Shown here piece by piece: positions 1 to 7,446 of a stretch of DNA of 64,000 bases. The position numbers and the translations under genes are program-made. The stretch's first letter is position 1. Every line of letters starts with the position of its first letter. The stretch is from positions 186,001 through 250,000 of the forward strand of contig OZ244860.1 in the NCBI GenBank assembly GCA_965221035.1, given 5' to 3'. Under the pieces are notes generated by a model, which had not been told where the DNA came from, made no database searches, and saw only the letters and a list, made by a program, of their open reading frames with translations. The stretch comes from UBA6522 sp965221035 (lineage in GTDB: Bacteria; Pseudomonadota; Gammaproteobacteria; Steroidobacterales; Rariloculaceae).

Positions 1-284
1 GACTGCTCGCTCACCGCCAGCAGGGCTTCCTCCAGCGGCAGTCCGGCCCGGACGAGGGTTGCGAGTTGCCGGGTCATCAGCGCCAGGTCCAGCGCGGAGA
101 CGCGCCGCGCGAAGGACAAGCGCGTGAACGGTGTTGGAGACTTCGACGCCACTTCCGTCACCCGGACCGGCAGCAGCGACCGTTCGCGCAGGGATTGGCG
201 GATCTGACGGGGCGTATCGCCCTCCAGAATGCCTTTCCGTTCCTTGCCGCGTTGGTCCACCGCGACGTATCGATAGGCTCCCAT
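1..284 (-). CDS. gspF: Type II secretion inner-membrane platform protein GspF, N-terminal part (cut by window edge)
   Basis: The reverse strand from an ATG at 284 reads through the window start without a stop. It begins MGAYRYVAVDQRGKERKGIL, then has ARRVSALDLALMTRQLATL and LVRAGLPLEEALLAVSEQ, which is the characteristic N-terminal cytoplasmic domain of GspF/PilC platform proteins. GspF sits in the inner membrane and links the GspE ATPase to the pseudopilus. About 94 codons are present and the membrane segments lie outside the window. In ordinary operons gspF directly follows gspE; here gspE (3654-5117) lies about 3.4 kb upstream on the same strand, with opposite-strand genes between. The family call is firm. 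Whether the rest of the gene is intact cannot be seen. Confidence 0.9.
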   Translation of the reverse strand, partial: MGAYRYVAVDQRGKERKGILEGDTPRQIRQSLRERSLLPVRVTEVASKSPTPFTRLSFARRVSALDLALMTRQLATLVRAGLPLEEALLAVSEQ

Positions 285-325
285 GGCTGGCAATAATAGA
301 AGTTCCCGGTCGCCGATGCATGGGT

Positions 326-428
326 GATGTCGCGGGATGCCGCTCGATACCGCGGGATGCTGCCTGATACCGCAGGATGCCGCCTGATACCGCGGGATGC
401 CGCTCGATGCCGCTTGATTTGGCGGGAT
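326..428. repeat. 20-bp tandem repeat array in the gspF-side intergenic region
   Basis: About four and a half copies of a 20-bp unit close to GATACCGCGGGATGCCGCTC run from about 326, with a degenerate last half unit around 401-428. Each unit is itself two diverged 10-bp halves (GATACCGCGG / GATGCCGCTC). The array lies in the 337-bp gap (285-621) between the divergent gspF and hydratase-like starts. Apart from the array I see no gene in that gap. The copies are direct and adjacent without spacers, so this is not a CRISPR. Confidence 0.8.
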
Positions 429-621
429 TCCATGATCAGTCCGCCCTGTCTCCGCAAAGCCGGGTTATTCGCCTCCCAAATCCTGGGCCATAACAAATCT
501 GATTGGTGCCGCCACGTTGTAGACCACGGGTTGGGCTATGATTTGGTGGAAGGAGCCGGCAACAAGCCCCTTCCAATCGTCAGGGTGAAACGTAGAACCG
601 TCGAAAGTCCGGGAACATGAC

Positions 622-1566
622 ATGCGGGATTTAAGCAAGGAAAACTGGGTCTACGGCAGCGTCTTCATCGCGGGCCTCGCCGTTATTGCGATCATTCAGA
701 GCGTTCTATGGAGCCGGGCCCCCCAGGATTGTTCCCTGGAGACGTTCGGTGTGGATGCCGCGGCGGCCTGGAACAACCGCGAGTTCCTCGAACATTCCGC
801 CTGCTACCAGAAGCTGTTCCGCGATCTGTCGGATCTGGAGGTCTCCCAGCAGGCCGCCCGGGACATGGAGGAGATCCTGGCGGCGGAACATCCCCGGCGA
901 GGCTACAAGATCGGCGGCCACGATGCGTCGATGTGGGACAAGATCGGCCTGCCGGGCCCCATGTTCGGCGTGTTCTACGGTGAAGACGCCTTCCTTGAGG
1001 ACGGCGACACGGTTCCGATCGACGGGCGGGCGTTGAATTACGAACCGGACCTGCTGTTTCGCATCGGCGACGAGCGGATCAACGAGGCGAATACGGTGGA
1101 GGAGGCGATGCGCTACGTGGACCGCGTCTACGCGTTCATCGAATTGCCGTTGCTGCTGGGCGACCCGGACGAACTGAAGGATGGGTTCATTTACCCCTTC
1201 CTGATGCAGGCCACCAACCTGGGCGCGAGACACGGCATCATCGGAGAACACCTCGACACGGCCGACGACCCGGAAATATTCGAGAATCTGCGCAACCTGA
1301 CGGTGGTTTCCGCCAACGCGGACGGCACCCAGAGAAGCATCTACCGGGTCGCCGAGCGCGACTCCGTGCACCCGGTCATCGTCGCCCTGCAGGTCGCCGA
1401 ATCGCTCCGGGAGCGGGGCGAGGCGCTGCGGGTCGGCGACCTCATCAGTGTCGGTGCGATGATGGAGGCCTTCATCGACATTGCCGTTCCCATCGACGGG
1501 AAACGGCATGTCCACTACTACATCGGTGATCGGGTCATCTCCGTCTCCGCGGGTTTCAGGGAGTAG
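622..1566 (+). CDS. Membrane-anchored 2-keto-4-pentenoate hydratase-like (MhpD/FAH-fold) protein
   Basis: 314 residues. An N-terminal hydrophobic segment (about residues 10-30) is followed by a domain resembling 2-oxopent-4-enoate hydratases: a GYKIGG segment, a GVFY segment, an acidic NYEPDLLFRI strand matching the VEPE metal-binding region, an AFIELP segment and the late GDLISVGAMMEAF turn. Cytosolic MhpD proteins are about 260-270 residues with no membrane anchor, so the leader is unusual and suggests a periplasmic domain or an uncleaved signal. A GGGA-like ribosome site precedes ATG 622. The DoxX-like gene follows after 4 nt and the SDR after that, so the three are probably co-transcribed. 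Substrate unknown. The fold call is moderately sure; enzymatic activity is inferred. Confidence 0.65.
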   Translation: MRDLSKENWVYGSVFIAGLAVIAIIQSVLWSRAPQDCSLETFGVDAAAAWNNREFLEHSACYQKLFRDLSDLEVSQQAARDMEEILAAEHPRRGYKIGGHDASMWDKIGLPGPMFGVFYGEDAFLEDGDTVPIDGRALNYEPDLLFRIGDERINEANTVEEAMRYVDRVYAFIELPLLLGDPDELKDGFIYPFLMQATNLGARHGIIGEHLDTADDPEIFENLRNLTVVSANADGTQRSIYRVAERDSVHPVIVALQVAESLRERGEALRVGDLISVGAMMEAFIDIAVPIDGKRHVHYYIGDRVISVSAGFRE

Positions 1567-1570
1567 GGCG

Positions 1571-1990
1571 ATGGGCAAAATACTCGAATCGAGCACCTTG
1601 CCCCGCATGGCGAGAAACAATCTCCTGTTCGTGATGACGGTGCCGGTGACGCTCATTTTCCTGATGGCCGCGCGCATGAAGATCGGCGCCAACTGGATGA
1701 TGGTCATGGGTTTCGACGGCTACGGCTATCCCATCGCGTTCATGTTCTTTCTCGGCTACGCGGAACTGTTCGGCGCCATCTCGCTCTGGATCAGGCGATG
1801 GGCGTTGCTGGGGGCGATGGGCCTGTCGGTCATCCTGCTTGGCGCTTCCTTCACGCACATCATCAACAATGATCCCGTCGCCCTGGCGGGCATGGCGTAT
1901 GCGATGACGCCGGTGATGCTGCTGATCACCTTCTACCACTGGCGCGCCGCCGGGCGGGAACAGTCAATCGTCGGAGATCGTCATCCATGA
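1571..1990 (+). CDS. DoxX-like integral membrane protein
   Basis: 139 residues with four predicted membrane helices (roughly residues 18-35, 48-66, 74-92 and 100-118) and the FFLGYAELFGAISLWI pattern seen in small DoxX/DoxX-like proteins. Family members are short four-helix inner-membrane proteins. Some partner with quinone or redox enzymes, but most have no assigned role. The start at ATG 1571 lies 4 nt after the stop of the upstream hydratase-like gene, and its stop overlaps the ATG of the next gene in ATGA, so translation is probably coupled. Being between a hydratase-like protein and a dehydrogenase suggests a small redox module. That is inference. Confidence 0.65.
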   Translation: MGKILESSTLPRMARNNLLFVMTVPVTLIFLMAARMKIGANWMMVMGFDGYGYPIAFMFFLGYAELFGAISLWIRRWALLGAMGLSVILLGASFTHIINNDPVALAGMAYAMTPVMLLITFYHWRAAGREQSIVGDRHP

Positions 1991-2799
1991 ACGCCGCGCG
2001 GCTCGTCCTGTTCGCGGTGATGCTCGCCCCGTTGACGGCAAGCGCTGAAACCATCCTGATCACCGGTTCCAATCGCGGCATCGGACTGGAGTTCGCGAAG
2101 CAGTACGCGGCCAGGGGTTGGCACGTCATCGCCACGCATCGAAGGGAACAGATGCCGGAAACGCTTGCCGCGCTGTCATCGGAATACGACAACGTCCAGG
2201 TGGAAACGCTCGACGTGAACAATGCCGATCACCTTGACGCATTGGCCGACAAACTCGACGGAGTGCCGATCGACGTGTTGCTGAACAATGCGGCGGTGAT
2301 GGGGATCAATGCCACGGGAACGCTCGCCGAGCAGACCAACGAGAATTTCGGGACCCTTGTGCCGGAACACTTCATGCCGTATTTCACGACCAACGTATTG
2401 GCGCCCTTGCTCGTCTCGGAGGCGCTCGCCGACAACGTGCTGGCCAGTGACCGCAAGATGATTCTCAACATGACTTCGGGCGCGGGGTCGATCACCACCG
2501 GCATGGAAGCCTTTGCCGGCACCGGATTTTTCTACAAGAGCACCAAGGCCGCGTTGAACCGAAACATGGTGAACCTCGCCGCCCACTTAAGGACCCTGGA
2601 CCCCGAGGCCATCACGTTCAACCTGGCGCCGGGCTTCACCATCACCGAGCGCTTTGAGGGGATGGCCGAGGATGAAATCGGCAATCGCGGCACGCCTGTG
2701 CACGAGGTTGTGGCCGGCTTCATCGAAGTCATCGACAAGGCGACGCCGGAGTTCAGCGGCAAGATTTACGGCTTCGAGGGCGAAGTCAAGCCGTTCTGA
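1987..2799 (+). CDS. Short-chain dehydrogenase/reductase with an N-terminal signal-like sequence
   Basis: 270 residues. The classical SDR cofactor motif ITGSNRGIG is at residues 25-33, an NNAA motif follows near residue 100, and the catalytic YKSTK (YxxxK) is near residue 180. The first 20 residues are a textbook secretion signal (basic start, hydrophobic core, cleavage-like TASA|E), and cleavage would leave the first Rossmann strand intact. SDRs using NAD(P) are normally cytosolic, so either the leader is a retained anchor or the enzyme acts outside the cytoplasm. The start ATG 1987 overlaps the DoxX-like stop. The two upstream genes are also membrane-directed, which makes the leader look real rather than a start-site error. 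Substrate unknown. Confidence 0.75.
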   Translation: MNAARLVLFAVMLAPLTASAETILITGSNRGIGLEFAKQYAARGWHVIATHRREQMPETLAALSSEYDNVQVETLDVNNADHLDALADKLDGVPIDVLLNNAAVMGINATGTLAEQTNENFGTLVPEHFMPYFTTNVLAPLLVSEALADNVLASDRKMILNMTSGAGSITTGMEAFAGTGFFYKSTKAALNRNMVNLAAHLRTLDPEAITFNLAPGFTITERFEGMAEDEIGNRGTPVHEVVAGFIEVIDKATPEFSGKIYGFEGEVKPF

Positions 2800-2950
2800 A
2801 CCCGTTGGCGCCTGCATGCCGGGTGATCGAACCGCAGTTTCGGCATGACGCGAAATCGTCGGCGCAGATTATGATTCCCATGGCGTCGACGGGCATGGGT
2901 GGTATTATTGCTTTGCGTTGGGTAGTACTCTCGGTTGAGGCTTGTTTCCC

Positions 2951-3190
2951 TTGAATACGATTTCGCTAAAGGTCCCTGATGCATTGGCGGTCGAGCTTGC
3001 CGAAGCGGCGAACCGCAGGGGCATCAGCAAGTCCGAGTTGACCCGCCGAGCCATACTGACGTTTCTGCGGGAAGACGAATCGGCAAGGTCGGGATCGGTG
3101 CTTTCCCGAGTATCTGACCTTGTAGGCGCCTTTCCTGGCCCTTCAGACCTGTCAACGAACCAGCGATACCTGGAAGGTTTGGGTGAGTGA
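2951..3190 (+). CDS. Ribbon-helix-helix antitoxin (VapB-like)
   Basis: 79 residues starting at TTG 2951 with the usual RHH opening strand (NTISLKVPD) followed by two helices containing GISKSELTRRAILTFL. This is the DNA-binding half of many VapB-type antitoxins. The C-terminal tail should bind the toxin. An in-frame TTG at 2942 is possible, but the GAGG at 2936-2939 is better spaced for 2951 and antitoxins of this type begin at the strand. Its TGA overlaps the GTG of the PIN toxin gene in GTGA. The pair probably represses its own promoter in the 2800-2950 gap. Base use is A+T richer than its neighbours, as expected for a mobile module. Confidence 0.75.
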   Translation: MNTISLKVPDALAVELAEAANRRGISKSELTRRAILTFLREDESARSGSVLSRVSDLVGAFPGPSDLSTNQRYLEGLGE

Positions 3191-3627
3191 GTCAGCGTAT
3201 TGTCCTCGATACAGGACCATTGATTTCGCTGCTGAACCCGCGTGATCGGCACCATCAGTGGGTATGTGAAAACTGGGACCGGATTGCGCCACCTGTATTT
3301 GTCTGTGAACCTGTTATTACGGAAGCGTGTTTTCTAGCGCGGCGGCTCGTCCCCGGAGCGCAGGACGCCATCCTCGACGTTTGTCAACGAGGAGTGGTTG
3401 AATTCTCCTTCAGACTTACTGACGAAATGGAGGCGGTTGCCCGTTTGCTGAAAAAGTACCGAGACGTTCCCATGTCCCTCGCAGACGCATGTATCGTCCG
3501 CATGGCGGAACAACACGCGCGTAGCGTAGTCTTTACGCTGGACAGCGGCTTCGCTGTCTATCGAATGAACAAGCGTCAACGCATTCCCATCCTGACGCCG
3601 ACGGGCTCCGTCCCTTCGGCTGATTGA
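3187..3627 (+). CDS. PIN-domain ribonuclease toxin (VapC-like)
   Basis: 146 residues from GTG 3187, overlapping the antitoxin stop. The four acidic positions of the PIN active site are visible: LDTGPL (D8), a glutamate in EPVITEACF, SLADACIV and TLDSGF. PIN toxins cleave RNA, often tRNA or rRNA, in a Mg2+-dependent way and are neutralised by the cognate antitoxin. The motifs are complete, so the toxin looks functional. The gene ends 26 nt from the convergent end of gspE, so this module forms one border of the insertion that separates gspE from gspF. The cellular target cannot be told from the sequence. Confidence 0.8.
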   Translation: MSQRIVLDTGPLISLLNPRDRHHQWVCENWDRIAPPVFVCEPVITEACFLARRLVPGAQDAILDVCQRGVVEFSFRLTDEMEAVARLLKKYRDVPMSLADACIVRMAEQHARSVVFTLDSGFAVYRMNKRQRIPILTPTGSVPSAD

Positions 3628-3653
3628 AGGTAATCGCACCGCCCATTCTATCG

Positions 3654-5117
3654 TCAGTCACTGCGCGTGACCCGCAGGACTTCCTCCAGCGTTGTCTGTC
3701 CGCCCAGCACCTTGCGGACGCCGTCTTCGCGGATGCTTGGGGAGCTGGTTCGGGCCTGGGTTTCCAGCGCGTGTTCGCCGGCGCCCTCATGGATCATGGT
3801 GCGCATCTCGTCGTCGATCACGACGAGTTCGTAGATGCCCGTGCGCCCCTGGTAGCCGAACTCGTTTTCGCTGGCGCGATACAGCGTCGGCGGGTCGTGC
3901 GGGTCGGCGCCCAGGAACTGGCATTCATAGTCGCCTGCGGTGTACTCCGTCCGCGTTTCCGGATTCAACACGCGGACCAGGCGTTGCGCGAGCACTCCGA
4001 TCAGGCTGGACGAGAGCAGAAACGGTTCCACACCCATGTCGCGGAGCCGGGTGACCGCACCCACGGCGGTGTTGGTGTGCAGCGTCGACAGCACCAGGTG
4101 GCCGGTCAGGCTGGCCTGCACGGCAATCTCGGCGGTCTCCAGATCGCGGATCTCACCGACCATGACGACGTCGGGGTCCTGTCGTAGTATCGCCCGCAGC
4201 CCTCTTGCGAATGTCATGTCGACCTTGGTGTTGACCTGGGTCTGGCCGATGCCGTCGATGTAATACTCGATGGGGTCCTCCACCGTCAGTATGTTGCGGG
4301 TCAGGTCGTTGATCCTCTCCAGCGCCGCGTACAGCGTGGTGGTCTTGCCGGACCCGGTGGGTCCGGTGACCAGCAGGATGCCGTGTGGGCGGTGGATCAG
4401 GTCGTCCATCCGCCGCTGGTCGCGCCCGGACATGCCCAGGTGCGCCAGGTCCAGGCGCCCGGCCTGCTTGTCCAGCAGGCGCAGCACGACCCGCTCGCCG
4501 TGTCCGGAGGGGATCGTGGAGACGCGGACATCGACCGCCCTCCCGGCGATCCGCAGCGAAATGCGCCCGTCCTGGGGCAGGCGCTTCTCGGCGATGTCCA
4601 GCTTGGCCATGACCTTGACGCGCGAGACCACCAGGGGCGCCACGGCGCGGCGCGACTGCAGCACCTCCTGTAGGACACCGTCGATGCGGAATCGCACCGA
4701 GAGGCGGTTCTCGTAGGGCTCGATGTGGATGTCGGAGGCGTTGCGCTTCACCCCTTGGGTCAGGACGGCGTTGATGAGGCGAATGATGGGCGCCTCGTCG
4801 TCGCTCTCCAGCAGATCGGAGGGCTCCGGAAGCTGCTGCGCCACCTGGGTCAGGTCCGTTTCCTCGCCCAGGCCTTCCATGAGGGTCATGGCGGCGCCGC
4901 TTTCGTACTCAAGCTGCAGTTCGGCCTCGAAGGTCTCCGCGTCCACCGGCACATAGTCCACGCGGGATCCGGCGAATCGGCGCACTTCGGCGAGGACTTG
5001 CGGCGGGGCGTCGAGCCGGTGGATCGCCTTGGGAGTTTCGCCGTTCGGGCGCCGCAAAAGGATGCCCTGGCGCTTCGCGAACGCGAAAGGCAGCAGGCGG
5101 TCGGCCCGTTCGGACAC
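3654..5117 (-). CDS. gspE: Type II secretion traffic ATPase GspE, atypical zinc-subdomain
   Basis: 487 residues from a GTG at 5117, one nucleotide after the gspD stop, so translation is probably coupled. The N1E/N2E region leads into SDIHIEPYENRLSVRFRIDG, then Walker A GPTGSGKTT (about residue 250), an Asp box (ILTVEDPIEY), Walker B (DVVMVGEIRD) and a His box (LSTLHTNTA). This hexameric ATPase powers pseudopilus assembly at the inner membrane. The C-terminal metal subdomain is odd: where most GspE proteins have two CxxC pairs before GYxGRTGI, this one has LNPETRTEY and LYRASENEFGYQGRTGIYEL, keeping only one cysteine between them. Family call is certain; the loss of the zinc site is seen directly. 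Confidence 0.95.
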   Translation of the reverse strand: MSERADRLLPFAFAKRQGILLRRPNGETPKAIHRLDAPPQVLAEVRRFAGSRVDYVPVDAETFEAELQLEYESGAAMTLMEGLGEETDLTQVAQQLPEPSDLLESDDEAPIIRLINAVLTQGVKRNASDIHIEPYENRLSVRFRIDGVLQEVLQSRRAVAPLVVSRVKVMAKLDIAEKRLPQDGRISLRIAGRAVDVRVSTIPSGHGERVVLRLLDKQAGRLDLAHLGMSGRDQRRMDDLIHRPHGILLVTGPTGSGKTTTLYAALERINDLTRNILTVEDPIEYYIDGIGQTQVNTKVDMTFARGLRAILRQDPDVVMVGEIRDLETAEIAVQASLTGHLVLSTLHTNTAVGAVTRLRDMGVEPFLLSSSLIGVLAQRLVRVLNPETRTEYTAGDYECQFLGADPHDPPTLYRASENEFGYQGRTGIYELVVIDDEMRTMIHEGAGEHALETQARTSSPSIREDGVRKVLGGQTTLEEVLRVTRSD

Positions 5118-5118
5118 G

Positions 5119-7197
5119 CTATCTGATTTCCGTGCCGGCGTCCGGGTCCGCGTTCAGTTCCGCGGCCGGGCCGTCCGTCGCGTCGTCCGGCTGGCCTTCC
5201 TGCTGTTCGGCACCTGGGCCGGCCACCGGCGGCGAATCGCCGATCGGCGGCAGCATGGGACGCGTTTCGCCACGCATCAGCTGCACGTTGTCGGTGCCCT
5301 GAAGGAGTTGGAGATCCCGGATGTAGCGGTACTTGGCCTCGGTCTGGAAAGTGGCCTGACTGCTGTCGCGCAAAATCGTGGGGCGAATGAAAACCATCAG
5401 GTTGGTGCGTTCGAGATCGGTGGATCGGGAGCGGAACAGGGCGCCCAGCCCGGGAATCTGGCCCAGCACGGGCACGCGCCGCTCAACCTCTTGAAGCTGG
5501 TCGTCGATCAGTCCGCCCAGAACCAGGATCTGGCCGTCTTCCACAAAGACGGTGGTGGTGATGTTGCGCGTATCGGTGACCAGGTCCACGGCCCCCTGCA
5601 CGCCCTGACTGACGCTGGACGTTTCCTGCGCGATGGTCAGCTTGACGCCCGAGCCTTCGTTGATCTGCGGCGTGATGGTGAGCGTCGTGCCCACCTGCTC
5701 GCGGTTGATGGTCTGGAACGGGTTCAGGACGCCAGTTGTGGTTCCGGTCGTGCTGGCGTATTGGCCCGACAGGAAAGGCACCTCGCTGCCGACGGTGATC
5801 GACGCTTCTTCGTTGTCGAGCGTAAGAATGGTGGGCGTGGAAATGATATTGGTGGCGGCATCCGCGGCCAGGGCCGTCAACACGGCTGCCCAGTTGGTGC
5901 CGCCGTCGCCGATGCGTCCCACGGCGGAGGCGAAGCCTTCCGGCAGCGCGGTCAGCGCCCCACCCGCCGCGGCTCCAGCATCTCCGGCCAGGGCTGCGCC
6001 CAACTGCACGATTCCGGGCGCGGTGGATGGAAAGTTCGTGGCGCCCGCGGGCGCTTCCAGATCGCCTCCCGCAATCCAGGTGACACCCAGCTCGTTGGCC
6101 CGGCTTTCCGCCACTTCGACGATGATGGCGTCGACTTGCACTTGGGCGCGGCGGATGTCGAGCCGGTCGATAACCGCGGTCATGTCCTGAAAAATGCGGG
6201 CGGGGGCATTGATGATCAGCGAATTGGTGCCGGCGTCTGCCCAGATGCGGACTGCCTCGGCCCCGCCGCCGTCGGCCCCGCCGCCGCTGAACTGTGCTTG
6301 CAGGTTGGCGGCGAGTTCCTCCGCGTCCGCATAGTTCAGGTAGCGAACTCGCGTGTCTCCTTCCTCGCCCGTGGGCGTGTCGAGATGCGCGATCAAGGCC
6401 CGGTATCGTAGCCGCCGTTCGGGGGGTCCGGCCAGCAGCAGGCTGTTGGTCCGTTCGTCCGCCGCGATCTGCATCCCCGGCATGCCCTCGGCCGTGGCGC
6501 CTTGATCCAGCGCCGTGAGCATGGTGACGATTTCGCCCGCGGAGGCGTTCTCCAGGCGAATCACCTCGATTTCCTCGTCCGAGGTCTGATCCATGCGGGC
6601 GACGATGTCCAGCATTCGGTTCACGTTGGAACCCCGGTCAACAATGATCAGCGTATTGGTGCCCGGGTGGGCCGCCAAGTGCCCATACTGCGGAATGAGG
6701 GGCCGAAGGATCGGCACCAGCTGCGCCGCGCCGACATTGGTGAGCCGCACCGACTGCGTGACGATGCGGTCGCCGTCCGGCGGCTCGGCGAGTCCGGGGT
6801 GGACGCGGGCGGTGGCGTCGGGAACGATCCGCACCACATCGTCCGACTCGACCGCAATGAACCCGTGGATCTGAAGGGTGGCCAGAAAGGCTTCGTAGAA
6901 CGCCTCCGGCGCCATGGGCGAGTAGGAAAGGAAGGTCACTTGTCCCGTGACCCTGGGATCTACAAGGAAATTGCGGCCAGTCACCTCGCCTACGGCCTCG
7001 ATGACCTGGCGCAGATCCGCCTCCCGGTAGTTGGGCATGATCTGCGGTCCCGGTTGCTGGGCGCCGACTTGGAGGGTTGCCGCCAGCGCGGCCGCTGCGA
7101 CCATGATCGGCAGGGTGAAGGTCTTCATGTGGTTGGCCTGATTCATGGTGTGCGTCGCGGCTATTGCCTTGCGGAACTGGTGCCGATATTCAATCAT
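5119..7197 (-). CDS. gspD: Type II secretion outer-membrane secretin GspD
   Basis: About 692 residues from ATG 7197, which has a strong GAGGGG site 4-5 nt upstream. ATGs at 7146 and 7128 are alternatives, since the classic signal peptide begins at the latter (MKTFTLPIM...). After the signal come an N0 domain (NYREADLRQVIEAVGEVTGR), N1-N3 repeats including GTNTLIIVDRGSNVNRM, and the secretin barrel with EVPFLSGQY, VGTTLTITPQINEG and VPVLGQIPGLGALF. It forms the multimeric outer-membrane channel. gspE follows after 1 nt. The sequence just upstream of 7197 is the tail of a hipA relic, so the present ribosome site for the long form was supplied by, or survived next to, foreign DNA. Confidence 0.95.
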   Translation of the reverse strand: MIEYRHQFRKAIAATHTMNQANHMKTFTLPIMVAAAALAATLQVGAQQPGPQIMPNYREADLRQVIEAVGEVTGRNFLVDPRVTGQVTFLSYSPMAPEAFYEAFLATLQIHGFIAVESDDVVRIVPDATARVHPGLAEPPDGDRIVTQSVRLTNVGAAQLVPILRPLIPQYGHLAAHPGTNTLIIVDRGSNVNRMLDIVARMDQTSDEEIEVIRLENASAGEIVTMLTALDQGATAEGMPGMQIAADERTNSLLLAGPPERRLRYRALIAHLDTPTGEEGDTRVRYLNYADAEELAANLQAQFSGGGADGGGAEAVRIWADAGTNSLIINAPARIFQDMTAVIDRLDIRRAQVQVDAIIVEVAESRANELGVTWIAGGDLEAPAGATNFPSTAPGIVQLGAALAGDAGAAAGGALTALPEGFASAVGRIGDGGTNWAAVLTALAADAATNIISTPTILTLDNEEASITVGSEVPFLSGQYASTTGTTTGVLNPFQTINREQVGTTLTITPQINEGSGVKLTIAQETSSVSQGVQGAVDLVTDTRNITTTVFVEDGQILVLGGLIDDQLQEVERRVPVLGQIPGLGALFRSRSTDLERTNLMVFIRPTILRDSSQATFQTEAKYRYIRDLQLLQGTDNVQLMRGETRPMLPPIGDSPPVAGPGAEQQEGQPDDATDGPAAELNADPDAGTEIR

Positions 7198-7198
7198 T

Positions 7199-7446
7199 TT
7201 ACCCCTCGACTTCGGTTCCGGCCATGGCAGATCGGCCCATAAAGCGCAGCACGCCTTGACGAGAACGGTCGCAGACCCGTACAACGTAGTCGCACTCGGT
7301 CAAGGCTCGGGGCGCGCGTTTTGCCAGTCGGGCGTTTCGACGTTAGGCGCGTTCCATCAGGGCGCGACCTCAACGATCCGGTGCCGAATCACCCAATGCG
7401 CCAAACAGGGCACGTACCGCGTCGGCGTGGTGTGCACTAGAACCTA
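7199..7446 (-). pseudogene. hipA relic, second fragment (downstream of the IS630 insertion)
   Basis: Reading the reverse strand from 7446, one frame gives GSSAHHADAVRALFGALGDS then APDR, a TGA at 7372-7370, GRALMERA, a TAA at 7345-7343, RRNARLAKRAPRALTECDYV, and RQGVLRFMG, ending at TAA 7201-7199. This matches the N-lobe of HipA kinases (a RALFGALGDSAPDRWGR-type segment, then an LTE-Y-L-V-D-R-GALRF segment). Two in-frame stops kill it, and the C-terminal kinase half is absent because gspD begins at 7197. It is the continuation of the fragment at 8666-8831. HipA phosphorylates glutamyl-tRNA synthetase in known systems; this copy cannot. Homology is by motif reading, not by search. Confidence 0.75.

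Noticed and set aside
326..428. CRISPR array near the window start
   Set aside because: The 20-bp units are directly adjacent with no spacers, and no cas genes are present.
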